Assembly: GCA_965153455.1 (NCBI GenBank)
Contig: OZ234493.1
Span: 3,658,001-3,722,000, forward strand
Reading direction: 5' to 3'
Source of the DNA: Sphagnum compactum
Lineage: Eukaryota > Bryophyta > Sphagnopsida > Sphagnales
Length of the DNA stretch: 64,000 nt
Positions 49,460 to 60,125 of this stretch are shown here, in pieces. The notes under the pieces are model-generated. The model saw only the letters and a program-made list of their open reading frames with translations. It had not been told where the DNA came from and did not search any database. Position 1 is the first letter of the stretch, and each line of letters begins with the position of its first letter. Made by a program: the position numbers and the translations under genes.

Positions 49460-51379
49460 CGCAACTAAAGTTGAGTGAATGTGAAAATCTTAAGGAGGTT
49501 CCTCAAACCATTAGAAGCATCTCTTCATTATCAATATTGGACTTATCTTATTGCAAGTACATTGCATCACTACCAACAACAATTGATGACTTGAAGCATT
49601 TGACTCAGTTATTATTGGGAAGATGTGAAAATCTTGAAGAGGTTCCTCAAACCATTGGAAGCATCTCTTCATTATCAATATTGGACTTATTTAATTGCAA
49701 GTCGATTGAATCATTACCAACAACAATTGGTGACTTGAAGCATTTGACTAAATTATTATTGAGAGGATGTGAAAATCTTAAGCAAGTTCCTCAAACCATT
49801 GGAAACATCTCTTCATTATCAATATTGGACTTATTTAATTACAAATCCATTGAATCACTACCAACAACAATTAGTGACTTGAAGCATTTGACTAAACTAA
49901 AGTTGAATGGATGTGAAAATCTTAAGGAAGTTCCTCAAACCATTGGAAGCATCTCTTCATTATCAATATTAAACCTATCTTATTGCAAGTCCATTGAATC
50001 ACTACCAACAACAATTGGTGACTTGAAGCATTTGACCAAACTAAAGGTGAGTAGATGTGAAAATCTTAAAGAAGTTCCTCAAACCATTGAAAGCATCTCT
50101 TCATTATCAGCATTGAACTTATCTTATTGCAAGGCCATTGAATCACTACCAACAATAATTGGTGACTTCAAGCATTTGACCGAACTAAAGTTGAGTAAAT
50201 GTGAAAATCTTAAGGAGGTTTTTCAAACCATTGGAAGCATCTCTTCATTATCAATATTGGACTTATCTTATTACAAGTCTATTGAATCACTACCAATAAC
50301 AATTGGTGACTTGAAGCATTTGACCACATTATGGTTGGAAGGATGTGAAAATCTTAAGGAGGTTCCTCAAACCATTGGAAGCATCTCTTCATTATCAATA
50401 TTGCACTTATTTTATTGCAAATCCATTGAATCACTACTAACAACAATTGGTGACTTGAAACATTTGACCACGTTATGGTTGGAAGGATGTGAAAATCTTA
50501 AGGAGGTTCCTCAAACCATTAGAAGCATCTCTTCATTATCAATATTGGACTTATCTTATTGCAAGTCCATTGAATCAGTACCAACAACAATTGGTGACTT
50601 GAAGCATTTGACCAAATTATGGTTGGAAAGATGTGAAAATCTTAAGGAGGCTCCTCAAACCATTGGAAACGTCTCTTCATTATCAATATTGGACTTATCT
50701 TATTGCAAGTCCATTGAATCACTACCAACAACAATTGGTGACTTGAAACATTTGACTCAGTTATTATTGGGAGGATGTGAAAATCTTAAGGAGGTTTTTG
50801 AAACCATTGGAAACTTTTCCTCATTATTAATATTGGACATATTTGATTGGAACTACATTGAATCACTACCAACAATAATTGGTGACCTGAAGCATTTAAC
50901 CTAATTATTAGTGCAAGAATGTGAAAATCTTAATTAAGAAGGTTCTTCAAACCATTGGAAACATTTCTTCATTATCAATATTGGACTTATCTTATTGCAA
51001 GTCCATGGAATCACTACCAACAACAATTGGTGACTTGAAGCATTAGACCAAATTATGGTTGGGAGGATGTGAAAAATTCGAAGGAACTCCTTCAAACCAT
51101 TGGAAGCATCTCTTCATTATCAATATTGGACTTATTTATTGCAAGTTCATTGAATCACTACCAACAATAATTGGTGATTTGAACCATTTGAGTAAGTTAT
51201 TATTGGGAGGATGTGAAAATCTTAAGGAACCTCAAACCATTGGAAACATCTACTCATTATCGATATTGGATTTATCTTATTGCAAGTCCATTGAATCAGT
51301 ACCAACAACAATTGGTGATTTGAAACATTTGATAGAACTATTGTTGGCAGGATTTGGAAACTTGAAGGGGCTTCTTTGA
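46835..51379 (+). repeat. 144-bp tandem LRR-coding array, 32 units
   Basis: Each unit encodes two 24-residue LRRs: LPTTIGDLKHLTELKLNGC + ENLKE, then VPQTIGSISSLSILDLSYC + KSIES. The CTACCA landmark falls at 46835 and then every 144 bp exactly to 49283 (units 1-18). The next step is 143 bp (49426), then exactly 144 bp to 50866 (units 19-29). Steps of 148 (51014), 144 (51158) and 141 bp (51299) follow for units 30-32. The 5' units are near identical, while those at the 3' end are diverged and carry indels. Confidence 0.95.
49370..51379 (+). pseudogene. detached 3' LRR units of the NLR gene
   Basis: LRR coding resumes one base out of frame. A 1-bp loss lies between about 49369 and 49386, where GAAGCATCTC of other units reads TAGTAGCTC. 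A TAG at 49447-49449 replaces the usual TTG of GDLKHL. From there a clean frame continues through units 19-29 to a TAA at 50902-50904 (HLT/stop). Units 30-32 contain a 4-bp insertion (near 50932), further small indels and a TAG in place of TTG near 51043, and end GLL/stop at 51379. This is the former C-terminal half of the LRR domain, unless an unseen intron or sequencing error restores the frame. Confidence 0.8.
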
Positions 51380-51875
51380 TCCATTGGAAGTTGTGAAGGG
51401 AGCAATTAGTCATGGTAATAGTTAGTTAGTATATTTCTATTTACCTAGTTACTGTTTTAGGAATTATTAATTAGACTACATAATTTTTGTCACCGATTAA
51501 ATTTGAATAGATCATAGGATTTTATTTTTTAGATGTTATATTTTGGAAGAAGGAAGAAAATGAGAGGAGATTATTCATTATCGAAGATTGAGTTTTATGG
51601 GAGTATGAAACAAGAGTGTTTTGTTTTTTGGAAAATCTTTAATTCCATAGCTAAATTTGTTCTTTTGATGTTTTGTCATGTTTTCGTGATTGGATTTTAA
51701 TTTTGAAACTATCTATGAGTAGATTTAAATGAACTAATTTTTATTAGTATTAGTTTTATGATATGTTTTATTCCAAATTTAGGTCAAAATATAGGATTAA
51801 GAATTTTGTTGAATTAGATGAAGGAGTTAGGAATTTGAACCTCAATAGAAAGTTGCATTAGAATCAACAGGTCTA
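51380..51875. other. AT-rich spacer after the LRR array
   Basis: No gene seen. It may include the original 3' UTR of the receptor gene; I cannot mark a poly(A) signal with confidence. Confidence 0.5.
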
Positions 51876-53910
51876 ATGCAAAAACATGACTTTAATACTT
51901 TGATTTTTGAAGAAGAACAGAGATTCAACATGTCAGAAAGGGAGGAAGTAGTACCAAGGTATAGATCTACTTCACCTCCTTATTATCAAAAGGACCATGA
52001 GAATGAAGAGTTTGAACAAAGAACTCAGAATTTTGAACCTTCGATTCATTATATGGTTGAGTAAGAAGCTGTAACTTATGGCATCAAAATGTCCAGAGGA
52101 GTTGAGCCAGTATTTTTAACTAGATAGGAAACTATAGTCTTATCAAAAGCAGAACCAATAATAGCAAAAGGTGTACATGTGGCTATTAGATTAAGGTATA
52201 GGTATAGTGAACCCAAACTTAATCACCAAAGTGGAAGCATTGCTAGAGGAGTCCCAAGGGATTGGAGCAAAGGAATTCATAGAATGAACGAAGTTCCATG
52301 ACCTAACCCTCCACAATGCACATATTGTCATCAGATTGGACATTAGATCAATGAATGTCCATTATTGAAAATAATGTGAGGCAAAGATCTGCTGAACATT
52401 TCTAGAATTTGAATTTAGAACTTGCAAGGGCAAAAAACCATGGACGTGTTGAGTTAGAGGATCTATACCATGAAAGGGTTAGAATTTCATATAGACTCAA
52501 AGAATGGATCTCGAGAGATAACAAAATGGAAATGAAAGCTTAGATTATGGCAGATATAGTACCTATTTCTGTAGCTCTTGCACCAAATATGTTACATCAT
52601 AACAGTGTTGGAATTACTTATGTACGAGCTTCTAATCTTAGAATGGAACCAGTAAGATCTATACCATTATATTTTGTGGCCATGCTTCAATCTATGGTTA
52701 CAGTTACTGAAGCTCCATTTGTAATAGCACCAACCCATACTGTTGTTGGTATGAGATTTAGACCACAAACTTAGGGTAACACAACTTGTCAATGTGCATA
52801 GAGAGATGCCCAAAGAGTTGAACAAAGTTTTTGCTAGACAACCATCATATTCGGGAGGAGGAGGATCAAGACCACCAGAACCACCAAGACCTCTAGGACC
52901 TTTAGGCTATTTTGGATTGCCAATGATGAATCCAGGTAGACTACCATTACCACCAAACAAGCCTTATCCTCGGCCACTTAACTACCCTGAGTATGTGAAG
53001 AATTCTAACCCAGATGCTCATGTTAAAGTTTTTAAGACTACCATTAAAGCAAATGGTGAAATAGAAGATGTAAAACGTGTTAATATGTTTAGTTTTACCC
53101 TCAAAGATACTATGTCTAACTAGTGTAATAATTACATGGGAGATTACCTAGAATGTATTTTTGCAGAATTATAGTTAGTTTTTTATAAACGATTCAGAAT
53201 AATTCAAAATGATGAGCAAGTCTATCTACAGTTGAAAGACATGAAGTAGGAGATGAATGACAAAACGAGAGTTTATTATGAGAAATTATTGAAGTTAGCC
53301 AATAGTCTTCAACACAGGACAATAAATAGTTTCCTAACTATTGTTTTCATATCTAGATTACAACCATATTTGCGTGTAGCAACAACATGCATGAAGAGAG
53401 AAACCATGTAGTAGCATAAGGAAGGAGCTTTGGTTTGTGAAGAAGGAATTTTTGAAGTAGAAGTTATAAGTAATTTATCAATACCACAAAATAGTAAAAC
53501 AATATTAGTTCAAAAACCTCAAATTGTTCTAGAGAAAACATGAATGTATTCTACAAACTATCACAGAACAAATCATAATGTTGAAACATGTAAAATCAAA
53601 GATAGGAAGAATCTATTCTTGTAGTTTCTAAGGTTACCACTTAACAAATGAAAGTATAGAGACTTGTGAGGTATTCTTGTCATATCTATGGTGACATTGG
53701 ACACAAGATCATAAATTGTCATGAGTATAGTGACATGTAGAATATGTTTAAGAACAAAGGAGTGAAGACTACAGAGAAACCATATGTCGTGAAGCCCAAG
53801 GTTGCCAATCCTTCAGTTCATATAGTTGATGTCAACATGGCTATTACCAAGAGAAAGGTTATTGAAGAGCAAGTTTTCAAGGACAAAGGTCACCTGGACG
53901 CATTTTAAAT
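51876..53910 (+). pseudogene. decayed Ty3/gypsy-type gag region
   Basis: One plus-strand reading is recognisable through many stops. A zinc knuckle PPQCTYCHQIGH/stop/INECPLL lies at about 52310-52363. A Pro-rich linker (52840-52990) follows. The gag core runs from YPEYVKNSNPDAHVKVFKTT to FSFTLKDTMSN, CNNYMGDYLECIFAEL and LVFYKRF (about 52984-53185), continuing as YYEKLLKLANSLQ, FLTIVFISRLQPYLRVATT and EGALVCEEGIFEVE (to about 53465). A second knuckle near 53675 has lost a Cys (CHIYGDIGHKIINC). No protease, reverse transcriptase or LTRs are visible here, so it is a fragment. Stops such as TAG at 53121 and 53174 would prevent translation. Confidence 0.7.
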
Positions 53911-54504
53911 TCTAATGAACACAATTGAAGACTATTGTTTATATTGTAATCACATAGAAATTCAAAGTGAAGATGTGGTTGTATCAATATTTTGCGAATT
54001 ATCGGAATGACACAGGAAACCCTAATTGGTAAAAGTTGTGGGTAGAAGGTAGATTATATTCTTGTGACTCTTGAAAAAATAGAACAATGAAGTTTTAATT
54101 GGATTTATCATTTATGAGTACTAGTTTTGTCTCCAGCGAAATGTCGAAGATTTAGCAAATGAAAGCTAGAAGAAGAAGCAAGAGAAGGCTTTGAGGAGAT
54201 TTGCGAATCTATTTGGCGTGTCTCCTCTGTTTGTTGTCACTACTAGAAATTTGCCATTTTGCAACTGCCGTATGCAACTGGTTTGGTTGCATTTTCAGTT
54301 GCATGCGACACATGCAACTGCAAATTCGCCTAGTTGCATAAAACCAGTTGCAGGCGCTTTTAGTTGCATGTCACAGTACGTATATGAACAAGTATATACG
54401 GTTGGGTTATACGGTTTCATCCACCCATATTCTATACCTACGGTTGTAAGTGCGACTACATGCAATTACACGGGTTGCGTTCACACTGCGTTACATGCAA
54501 ATTA

Positions 54505-55560
54505 GCTCACCCAATTGTATGCGAACACGTGTAGGGTTAGGGTTAGGGTTTTTCATCGGACCGTTTATAGTGCGCCACGTGGTAGCACAAAAATCGTTAG
54601 ATTTAGTTGCATATGCAACTGCTGACCCATGTTTTACGGTTAGGATTAGGGTTTTTTCATCGGACCGTTTACAGTGCACCACGTGCCAGCACAACAACCG
54701 TTAGATTTAGTTGCATATGCAACTGCTGACCCATGTTTTAGGGTTAGGGTTGGGGTTTTTCATCGGACCGTTTATAGTGCGCCACGTGGTAGCACAACAA
54801 CCGTTAGATTTAGTTGCATACGCAACTGCTAACCCATGTTTTAGGAATAGGGTTAGGGTTAGGGTTTTTTCATCGGACCATTTACAGTGCGCCACGTGCC
54901 AGCACAACAACCGTTAGATTTAGTTGCATATGCAACTGCTGACCCATGTTTTAAGGTTACGGTTAGGGTTGGGGTTTTTTCATCAGACCGTTTACAGTGC
55001 GCCACGTGCCAGCACAACAACCGTTAGATTTAGTTGCGTATGCAATTGCTGTCCCATGTTTTAGGGTTAGGGTTAGGATTGGGGTTTTTCATCGGACCGT
55101 TTATAGTGCGCTACGTGGCAGCACAACAACCGTTAGATTTAGTTGCATATGCAACTGCTGACCCATGTTTTAGGATTAGGGTTAGGCACATGAATTTTTC
55201 ATCAGATCGTTTATAGTGCGCCACGTGGCAGCACAACAACCGTTAGATTTAGTTGCATATGCAACTGCTAACCCATGTTTTAGGAATAGGGTTAGGGTTA
55301 GGGTTTTTTCATCGGACCGTTTACAGTGCGCCACGTGGCAGCATAACAACCGTTAGATTTAGTTGCATATGCAACTGCTGACCCATGTTTTAGGGTTAGG
55401 GTTTTTCACCAGACCGGTTGTAGTGCGCCACGTGGCAGTACAACAACCGTTAGATTTAGTTGCATAGGCAACTGGTGAGTTCCAGATGCAACTGCTGAGT
55501 TGCATATGCAACTGCTGACCTATGTTTTAGGGTTACGTTTAGGGTTAGGGTTTTCCATCA
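54505..55560. repeat. ~107-bp tandem array with palindromes and telomere-like runs, nine units
   Basis: The unit order is GCCACGTGGCAGCACAACAA, CCGTTAGATTTAGTTGC, the palindrome AGTTGCATATGCAACT, GCTGACCCATGTTTTAGGG with one to three TTAGGG, then TTTTTCATCGGACCGTTTA. ATTTAGTTGC starts at 54601, 54705, 54808, 54918, 55028, 55137, 55247, 55357 and 55454. Spacing of 97-110 bp varies with the number of TTAGGG copies. Each unit also holds the palindrome CCACGTGG. Confidence 0.9.
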
Positions 55561-56034
55561 TATAGGTTAAATATGTTTTAGGGTTAGGGTTTAGGGTTAG
55601 GATTAGGGTTTAGGGTTATGATGTATCAGGATTAGTAGCATTAACCATTGCCACATTAGCATTAGGAGCACACCTACACCTAGTTTAACTAATGTACATT
55701 ATACATATCAGGTCTCTATTATATTCCTCTAATGCTGAAAAATCAACCAATAAATATTACACACATAGATTTGTGATTTGTAATTTTGCATGTAACAAAT
55801 CTGCAGTTACTTAACCAACAAATTACCCTTTGTCATAACATTGAAATTCCATCCAATGGGGTTTAATGGCCATTGTTCCAATTACAACAACCAGGAATCC
55901 ATCACTCTATCAGGTCTATTAAACCTGACAATGTCTAAAATATCATTGACACCCAAAAAAGGCCATAACTACTCAAAATATGTTGGTTTTAGAATTCAAA
56001 AATCAACTAGCTCCCGACCTATAGTGCCCCTAAC
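55561..56034. other. spacer between subterminal repeats and the transposase-like gene
   Basis: It starts with further TTTAGGGTTAGGG-like runs to about 55620. No gene is seen in the rest. Confidence 0.5.
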
Positions 56035-56350
56035 TTAAGCATGCTTTCGCATTAGACGACCTTCCCATACAATGCTTGAACCTATTACATCCTTTAACAC
56101 ACATTGTGGGGGATCATCATTCTCATTTGGCACCAACAACGGGGTGTTGCCTTTACCTGCCACAATTTCACTTAACTGGACTCGGAACCATGACTCCTTG
56201 ACTGGCACCCCATGGTGGACACATCCTTGTCCTCCAACACTTGTTATCAGCCCCTTCGCTACAACCTCCGCATCAAGGTTACATAAGACAATTGCTTCCC
56301 CTACTTTAAACTGCACATCAACCAATAAAGAACCTTCATTCAATTTACCA
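56035..56350 (-). pseudogene. terminal exon, DUF8039-like domain
   Basis: About 105 residues. Key stretches are VGEAIVLCNLDAEVVAKGLI, WFRVQLSEIV, PLLVP and LKDVIGSSIVWEGRLMRKHA, ending at a TAA (56037-56035). The layout 'V-A-x-G ... V ... PL-x-P ... L-x-D-x-IGS-x-I-x-W' is what I recall of DUF8039 in plant CACTA-associated proteins. The reading is open across this exon. Confidence 0.55.
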
Positions 56351-56464
56351 TGAGCAACCGATTTAGGAAAATGGAAATTTTGTTACAATATTGTGTCAAA
56401 CAGGGCATTTGTGTTCCCTAGTTATAAATCATAGATACTCAAGAGCATGTTGGTATTAACTTAC

Positions 56465-56651
56465 CTGTTGCCTTGCCTTCTCTCCTACATTCCCCACCCT
56501 TGCACCAATATTAGAGCGTAGCCGACTGCTCACACCTCCTTTAGGTGCTGGCATACTTGCTGCCTTTTTTTGCACTTTCTGCCACACCAAATCCATCAAT
56601 GAATACAAATGTGAAACCATGTCAATGATTTCCCTTGAAGCTTGTATGCAC
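56465..56651 (-). pseudogene. internal exon of the transposase-like gene
   Basis: About 62 codons (CIQASREIIDMVSHLYSLMD, then a Lys/Arg-rich end). It is bounded by TCTAG/G at the 5' side and a strong donor CAACAG/GTAAGT at 56464. The helical content is unremarkable. Confidence 0.45.
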
Positions 56652-56894
56652 CTAGACCCCAAACAATGTGGGTATGTTCTTAATCTTTAGATTGTAACAG
56701 AAAGAACAACAAATCTAGCTTCCACAATCTAACTTATGTCCTATTTTAGCCATGTAGTTCGTGCAATTCCCAACATCCCACACATATGCCACATTTGATA
56801 TACACTGCAAAAGTACTCCCACAATTGAACAATCCACAGCATTTCGTAGACTCTAACTTTAATGTGTTGGTCATGTTGGGCACTTAGATCGTAC

Positions 56895-57453
56895 CTTTGA
56901 GGGTGGGCGTTGGCGGTTGATCTCATCTACACAGTCACCGCCTTTGCAAGCTACTCCAACTTCTTTGTCCTTCCCTGACATATTAGGATTCTGCCCCATA
57001 TCCTCTCCTATTAGCACATAGTTGGGGATATCGTCTCCTACTAGCACATAGTTGGGGACATGTGAAGGGACAACACCATCCACTTGTTGGCCCACCCCTT
57101 TTCCTGTAGAGATATGATCGGCTTTTGGAGCTAATTGTGTGGCACTCTCAACCACTGTTGTGCCTGACCCTCGTCCATCATGATCTGAATGAAGAACCTC
57201 ATGCAGGCTCTTTGCAACACCAAGAATCTCAGGGGATTCGGTCCTTGAAGGAACATCTACCTCTTCAATGTTTACAGTGGCTGCAACAGTTTTGGGGATT
57301 CTCACATTCACACCATCTTCTCGACATGCTAGCAATTGTTGCATGAAATCTTCTACCTTAGCATTCAATTTATCCATCCCTTCAATAACTTGGGAAACTT
57401 GGCCACTCATCTCTGGCAGCTTCTTTTCAATGGCAGTCATTCGAGAAAACAAA
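56895..57453 (-). pseudogene. internal exon, helical start and polar linker
   Basis: About 186 codons. It begins after CTCCCAG at 57453 with FSRMTAIEKKLPEMSGQVSQ and IEGMDKLNAKVEDFMQQLL, a probable coiled coil. An acidic/polar linker follows that contains a 10-residue duplication (NYVLVGDD / NYVLIGED). It ends PPSK at donor AAAG/GTACGA. The frame is intact. Confidence 0.5.
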
Positions 57454-57459
57454 CTGGGA

Positions 57460-59100
57460 GATTATGATGCCTGCCCAATAAACCCATCAAAAGATCCTTA
57501 CAATGACAACATAAGTATTCCACCTACTAATTACTATCAAACTCATGAAGGCAGAAATAAAAATGAATATCTAGTCCAGAACAAATCAGAAACTAATGAG
57601 GTTCAATCAATGCAAGTGGTTGCAGATTGAGCCGGGCTGCAAATCATGAGTAGCTCGATTCATTCAGCTGGCGAGTGGCACTTGCAAGCTAGTGCCGCGA
57701 GCTGGGAAAAGAATACCAGGATCTCTCACCATGATATATTCCAAACTCTACAAAAGAAGCAGCCACTAGAGCGGGCATCCAGAAAGACCCAAAGTTCCAA
57801 AATTCTCAAATGCAAGGAGATCATGTACACAAGACCTTTTAATTCCGCAAGCAACAAAACAAGAACTGCAGCAAATGCTGCACCAGAAAGAATAATAAAA
57901 CACAAAATGCAGGTCTCCTTGATTCTGTGCAAAGCTGCCATCAACCTGATCATCATCTCTGAATAGCTGCTGGTACTGCAAAACGAACCACCACTTACAC
58001 AAAAACAAAAAAACAAAAGAAATCAAAAATGAAATAAGAAATGAAAAGGAAAAACCTAAAAAAGAAAGAGGAGCTCCTATGTGAAGAGATTAGCTAAATA
58101 GACCGCAGAATTTGTACCCGAGGGGATACCGATGCAACATCTATACACACGTTAGCCAAAACAAAGAAATAAATTGTCTAATCTAAAATCTAACCAAGAG
58201 ATCAAATCTACAGCCTTTGCAACTTCGAAGCCTTTTCAAAGTTGCAGGGGCATCAGATTTGATCTCTTGGCTGGATGTTTAAACAATTTTGATCTATGCT
58301 TTAGCCTCTGGTGTGATTTGAAACCTTTTTTGAAGAGAAGCCATTAAAAGTTCAATTAAGCTTGGGGAATGAATTAGAGTGTTTGCCACTGCCAATAGAG
58401 TCCTTGGGAGCATTGAACAAACATTAGACCTCATAAGGCACCTGAAAGATATTGAATTCATATGTGAAGAGGTGAAACTAAAATGATTGTATAATCAGTA
58501 CTCAGTGGGCATCCAATGGTTGCTTAAGGACTAACTGACCAAATATGAGGAACAAGTTATCTACGAGGAAATCTAGCCAAGAAGATAAAATCTGAAGTTT
58601 CTGCTACATTGACAACATAGAACTCAACTTATCCTTGAATCCACAGGGTCATTATGCCACAGGTGACACAGTACCTGATGATATCATTTCCAGGACAGAT
58701 ACTAGTAAAAGTAGTGAGGGGATGTCACTTGGTAAGCTGTTTGGAAAGGCTACACCAGCTTCTGCTGATGATGGTACTGCTTTAGCAGACTTTCTGGTTG
58801 AGGTAGGCCATGCAATACCAGTGCTAATCACATCCCCTCAATCAACCATAACCAAGACAGAAAGGGAAAGGACAGGGAAAGACAAATGAAACAGCTAGGA
58901 AAACTCACTGGGTACCCAGGTGTGCCACTAGATTCTAGTCCCACAGCAGCCATCTCAGATATTGATGGGCTTCGGCGATGCCTGGATTTCTGCATTCACC
59001 CATTTTAGACATCATTCAGTGCTCAGCATTGTATGTGGCATGTGAGTGCATAATAACTTCAACATATTGTAATTTCCATTTGGCCATCACAACGGAGTAG
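57460..59100. other. inserted or intronic segment with one captured exon
   Basis: It separates two blocks of the transposase-like gene. A near-palindromic pair of words around 58195-58270 (CCAAGAGATCAAATCTA.. and AGATTTGATCTCTTGGC) forms an inverted repeat about 30 bp apart. Weak plus and minus frames at 57646-58016 have no recognisable domain. The only exon-like part is at 58647-58802. Confidence 0.45.
58647..58802 (+). pseudogene. exon-like fragment of unidentified gene
   Basis: Fifty-two codons in phase 0, bounded by CCACAG on the left and GAG/GTAGG on the right. It encodes HYATGDTVPDDIISRTDTSK, then LGKLFGKATPASADDG and ADFLVE. A further plausible stretch in another frame (KQLGKLTGYPGVPLDSSPTA, about 58890-58950) may be the next exon. 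I cannot name the gene. It runs opposite to the surrounding transposase-like gene, so it is more likely captured than part of it. Confidence 0.4.
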
Positions 59101-59109
59101 GGTTTTAGG

Positions 59110-60125
59110 GTTAACTTGCCAATTTTGCTTCTATAGCTGCCTTACCACCATGCCCAAGGTGGCTTACATTTGTAACTGCCCCTCTTGCACCAACCATGTG
59201 TTCACTTTTATTCTTGGTCTCACGTTGTTGCCAATATGTCACTAATTTCTCCCATTGTTCTCGGTCCACTTCAAGTGGGCAGGCTTTGGCACCTTTCTAT
59301 GCATACCTTCTTTTTAAGCGTGCTCTTTCTCCTTTCATATATCGCCTTACACAATCCCTAAAGCCAACCCCACTTAATTCACCACCTACATATTCAAATC
59401 TCCCATCCAATTGCAACCGGAGTCTAGCCATGTCTACAGGGTCCTGTTCTGTAACCCTAACCACTGCCATGTTCAAAATCCGAGGTGCTAGCGACCTAAT
59501 CGCACCATCCCATGCATCCTTCCCTTCACATGCACCATCAATTTTGCCATGCCTTGTCACTTGCACCTTATGGCCTGGCAAGCCTTTCTCCTTTCGTTCT
59601 TGGGCTTCAAATTCTATAGCTCGCTTTGAAGCCCGTCGTTGCATACCCCTTTCAGCGAAAACCTTGGGCTGGGCATCTACTTCTATTTCATTGTCCAAGG
59701 CCATGTCTGGTGCTTGCCCGCCCATGGGTGAATGTGGTTGCACCCTTTGACATAGCCCCTGATCACACACACCCCCTCCTTCACCCCATGTTGATTCATA
59801 CATGTTGCTTGGAGCCCTTCCACAAGTGGCACAACAGTTTGTAAGTCCCTTGTGCCCAGGGCTCAATCTTACCTTCCAATTAGGACATTGTGACACTTGG
59901 CAAGAACTCCACTGTCTTGTGCGCCCACATTGTCCAGCATTCCATGTGCATTCTGAACTTCCAACACCATGTTTACATGCCTGATTATTGCACCTTGCAA
60001 AGTCACCACCATGCTTGCGACTTTGTACTGCTGCCTATGTGGTCTTTTGTAGCCTAGTGGCATTCACCATATCGACAAGTGGTGGGGTTTCAACCCGAGC
60101 TTTCTTTGATGTTGCTTTCTTTTCT
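59110..60125 (-). pseudogene. Transposase_24-like exon with Cys-rich start, two stops
   Basis: Reading leftwards: a Lys-rich start (EKKATSKKARVETPP); a Cys-rich stretch with at least eight Cys (RCNNQACKHGVGSSECTW, QCGR, SSCQVSQCPNW, NCCATC), probably zinc-binding; a polar linker; then NMAVVRVTEQDPVDMARLRL, GRFEYVGGELSG, FRDCVRRYMKGERARLKRRY and, after a stop, DREQWEKLVTYWQQRETKNK followed by SEHMVGARGAVTNVSHLGHG. The last part resembles the Ptta/En/Spm plant transposase family ('WxxLVxYWxxxE.. K..N..SR' layout). TAG at 60035-60037 and at 59297-59299 interrupt an otherwise single frame. Confidence 0.6.

Noticed and set aside
46835-51379. CRISPR-like or non-coding satellite interpretation of the 144-bp array
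   Set aside because: The unit is an exact multiple of three and encodes canonical LRRs without spacers; it is a coding tandem repeat.
54505-55620. Telomere or interstitial telomere from TTAGGG runs
   Set aside because: The runs are short (one to three units) and embedded in a ~107-bp complex repeat next to a CACTA terminus, so they are part of that repeat.
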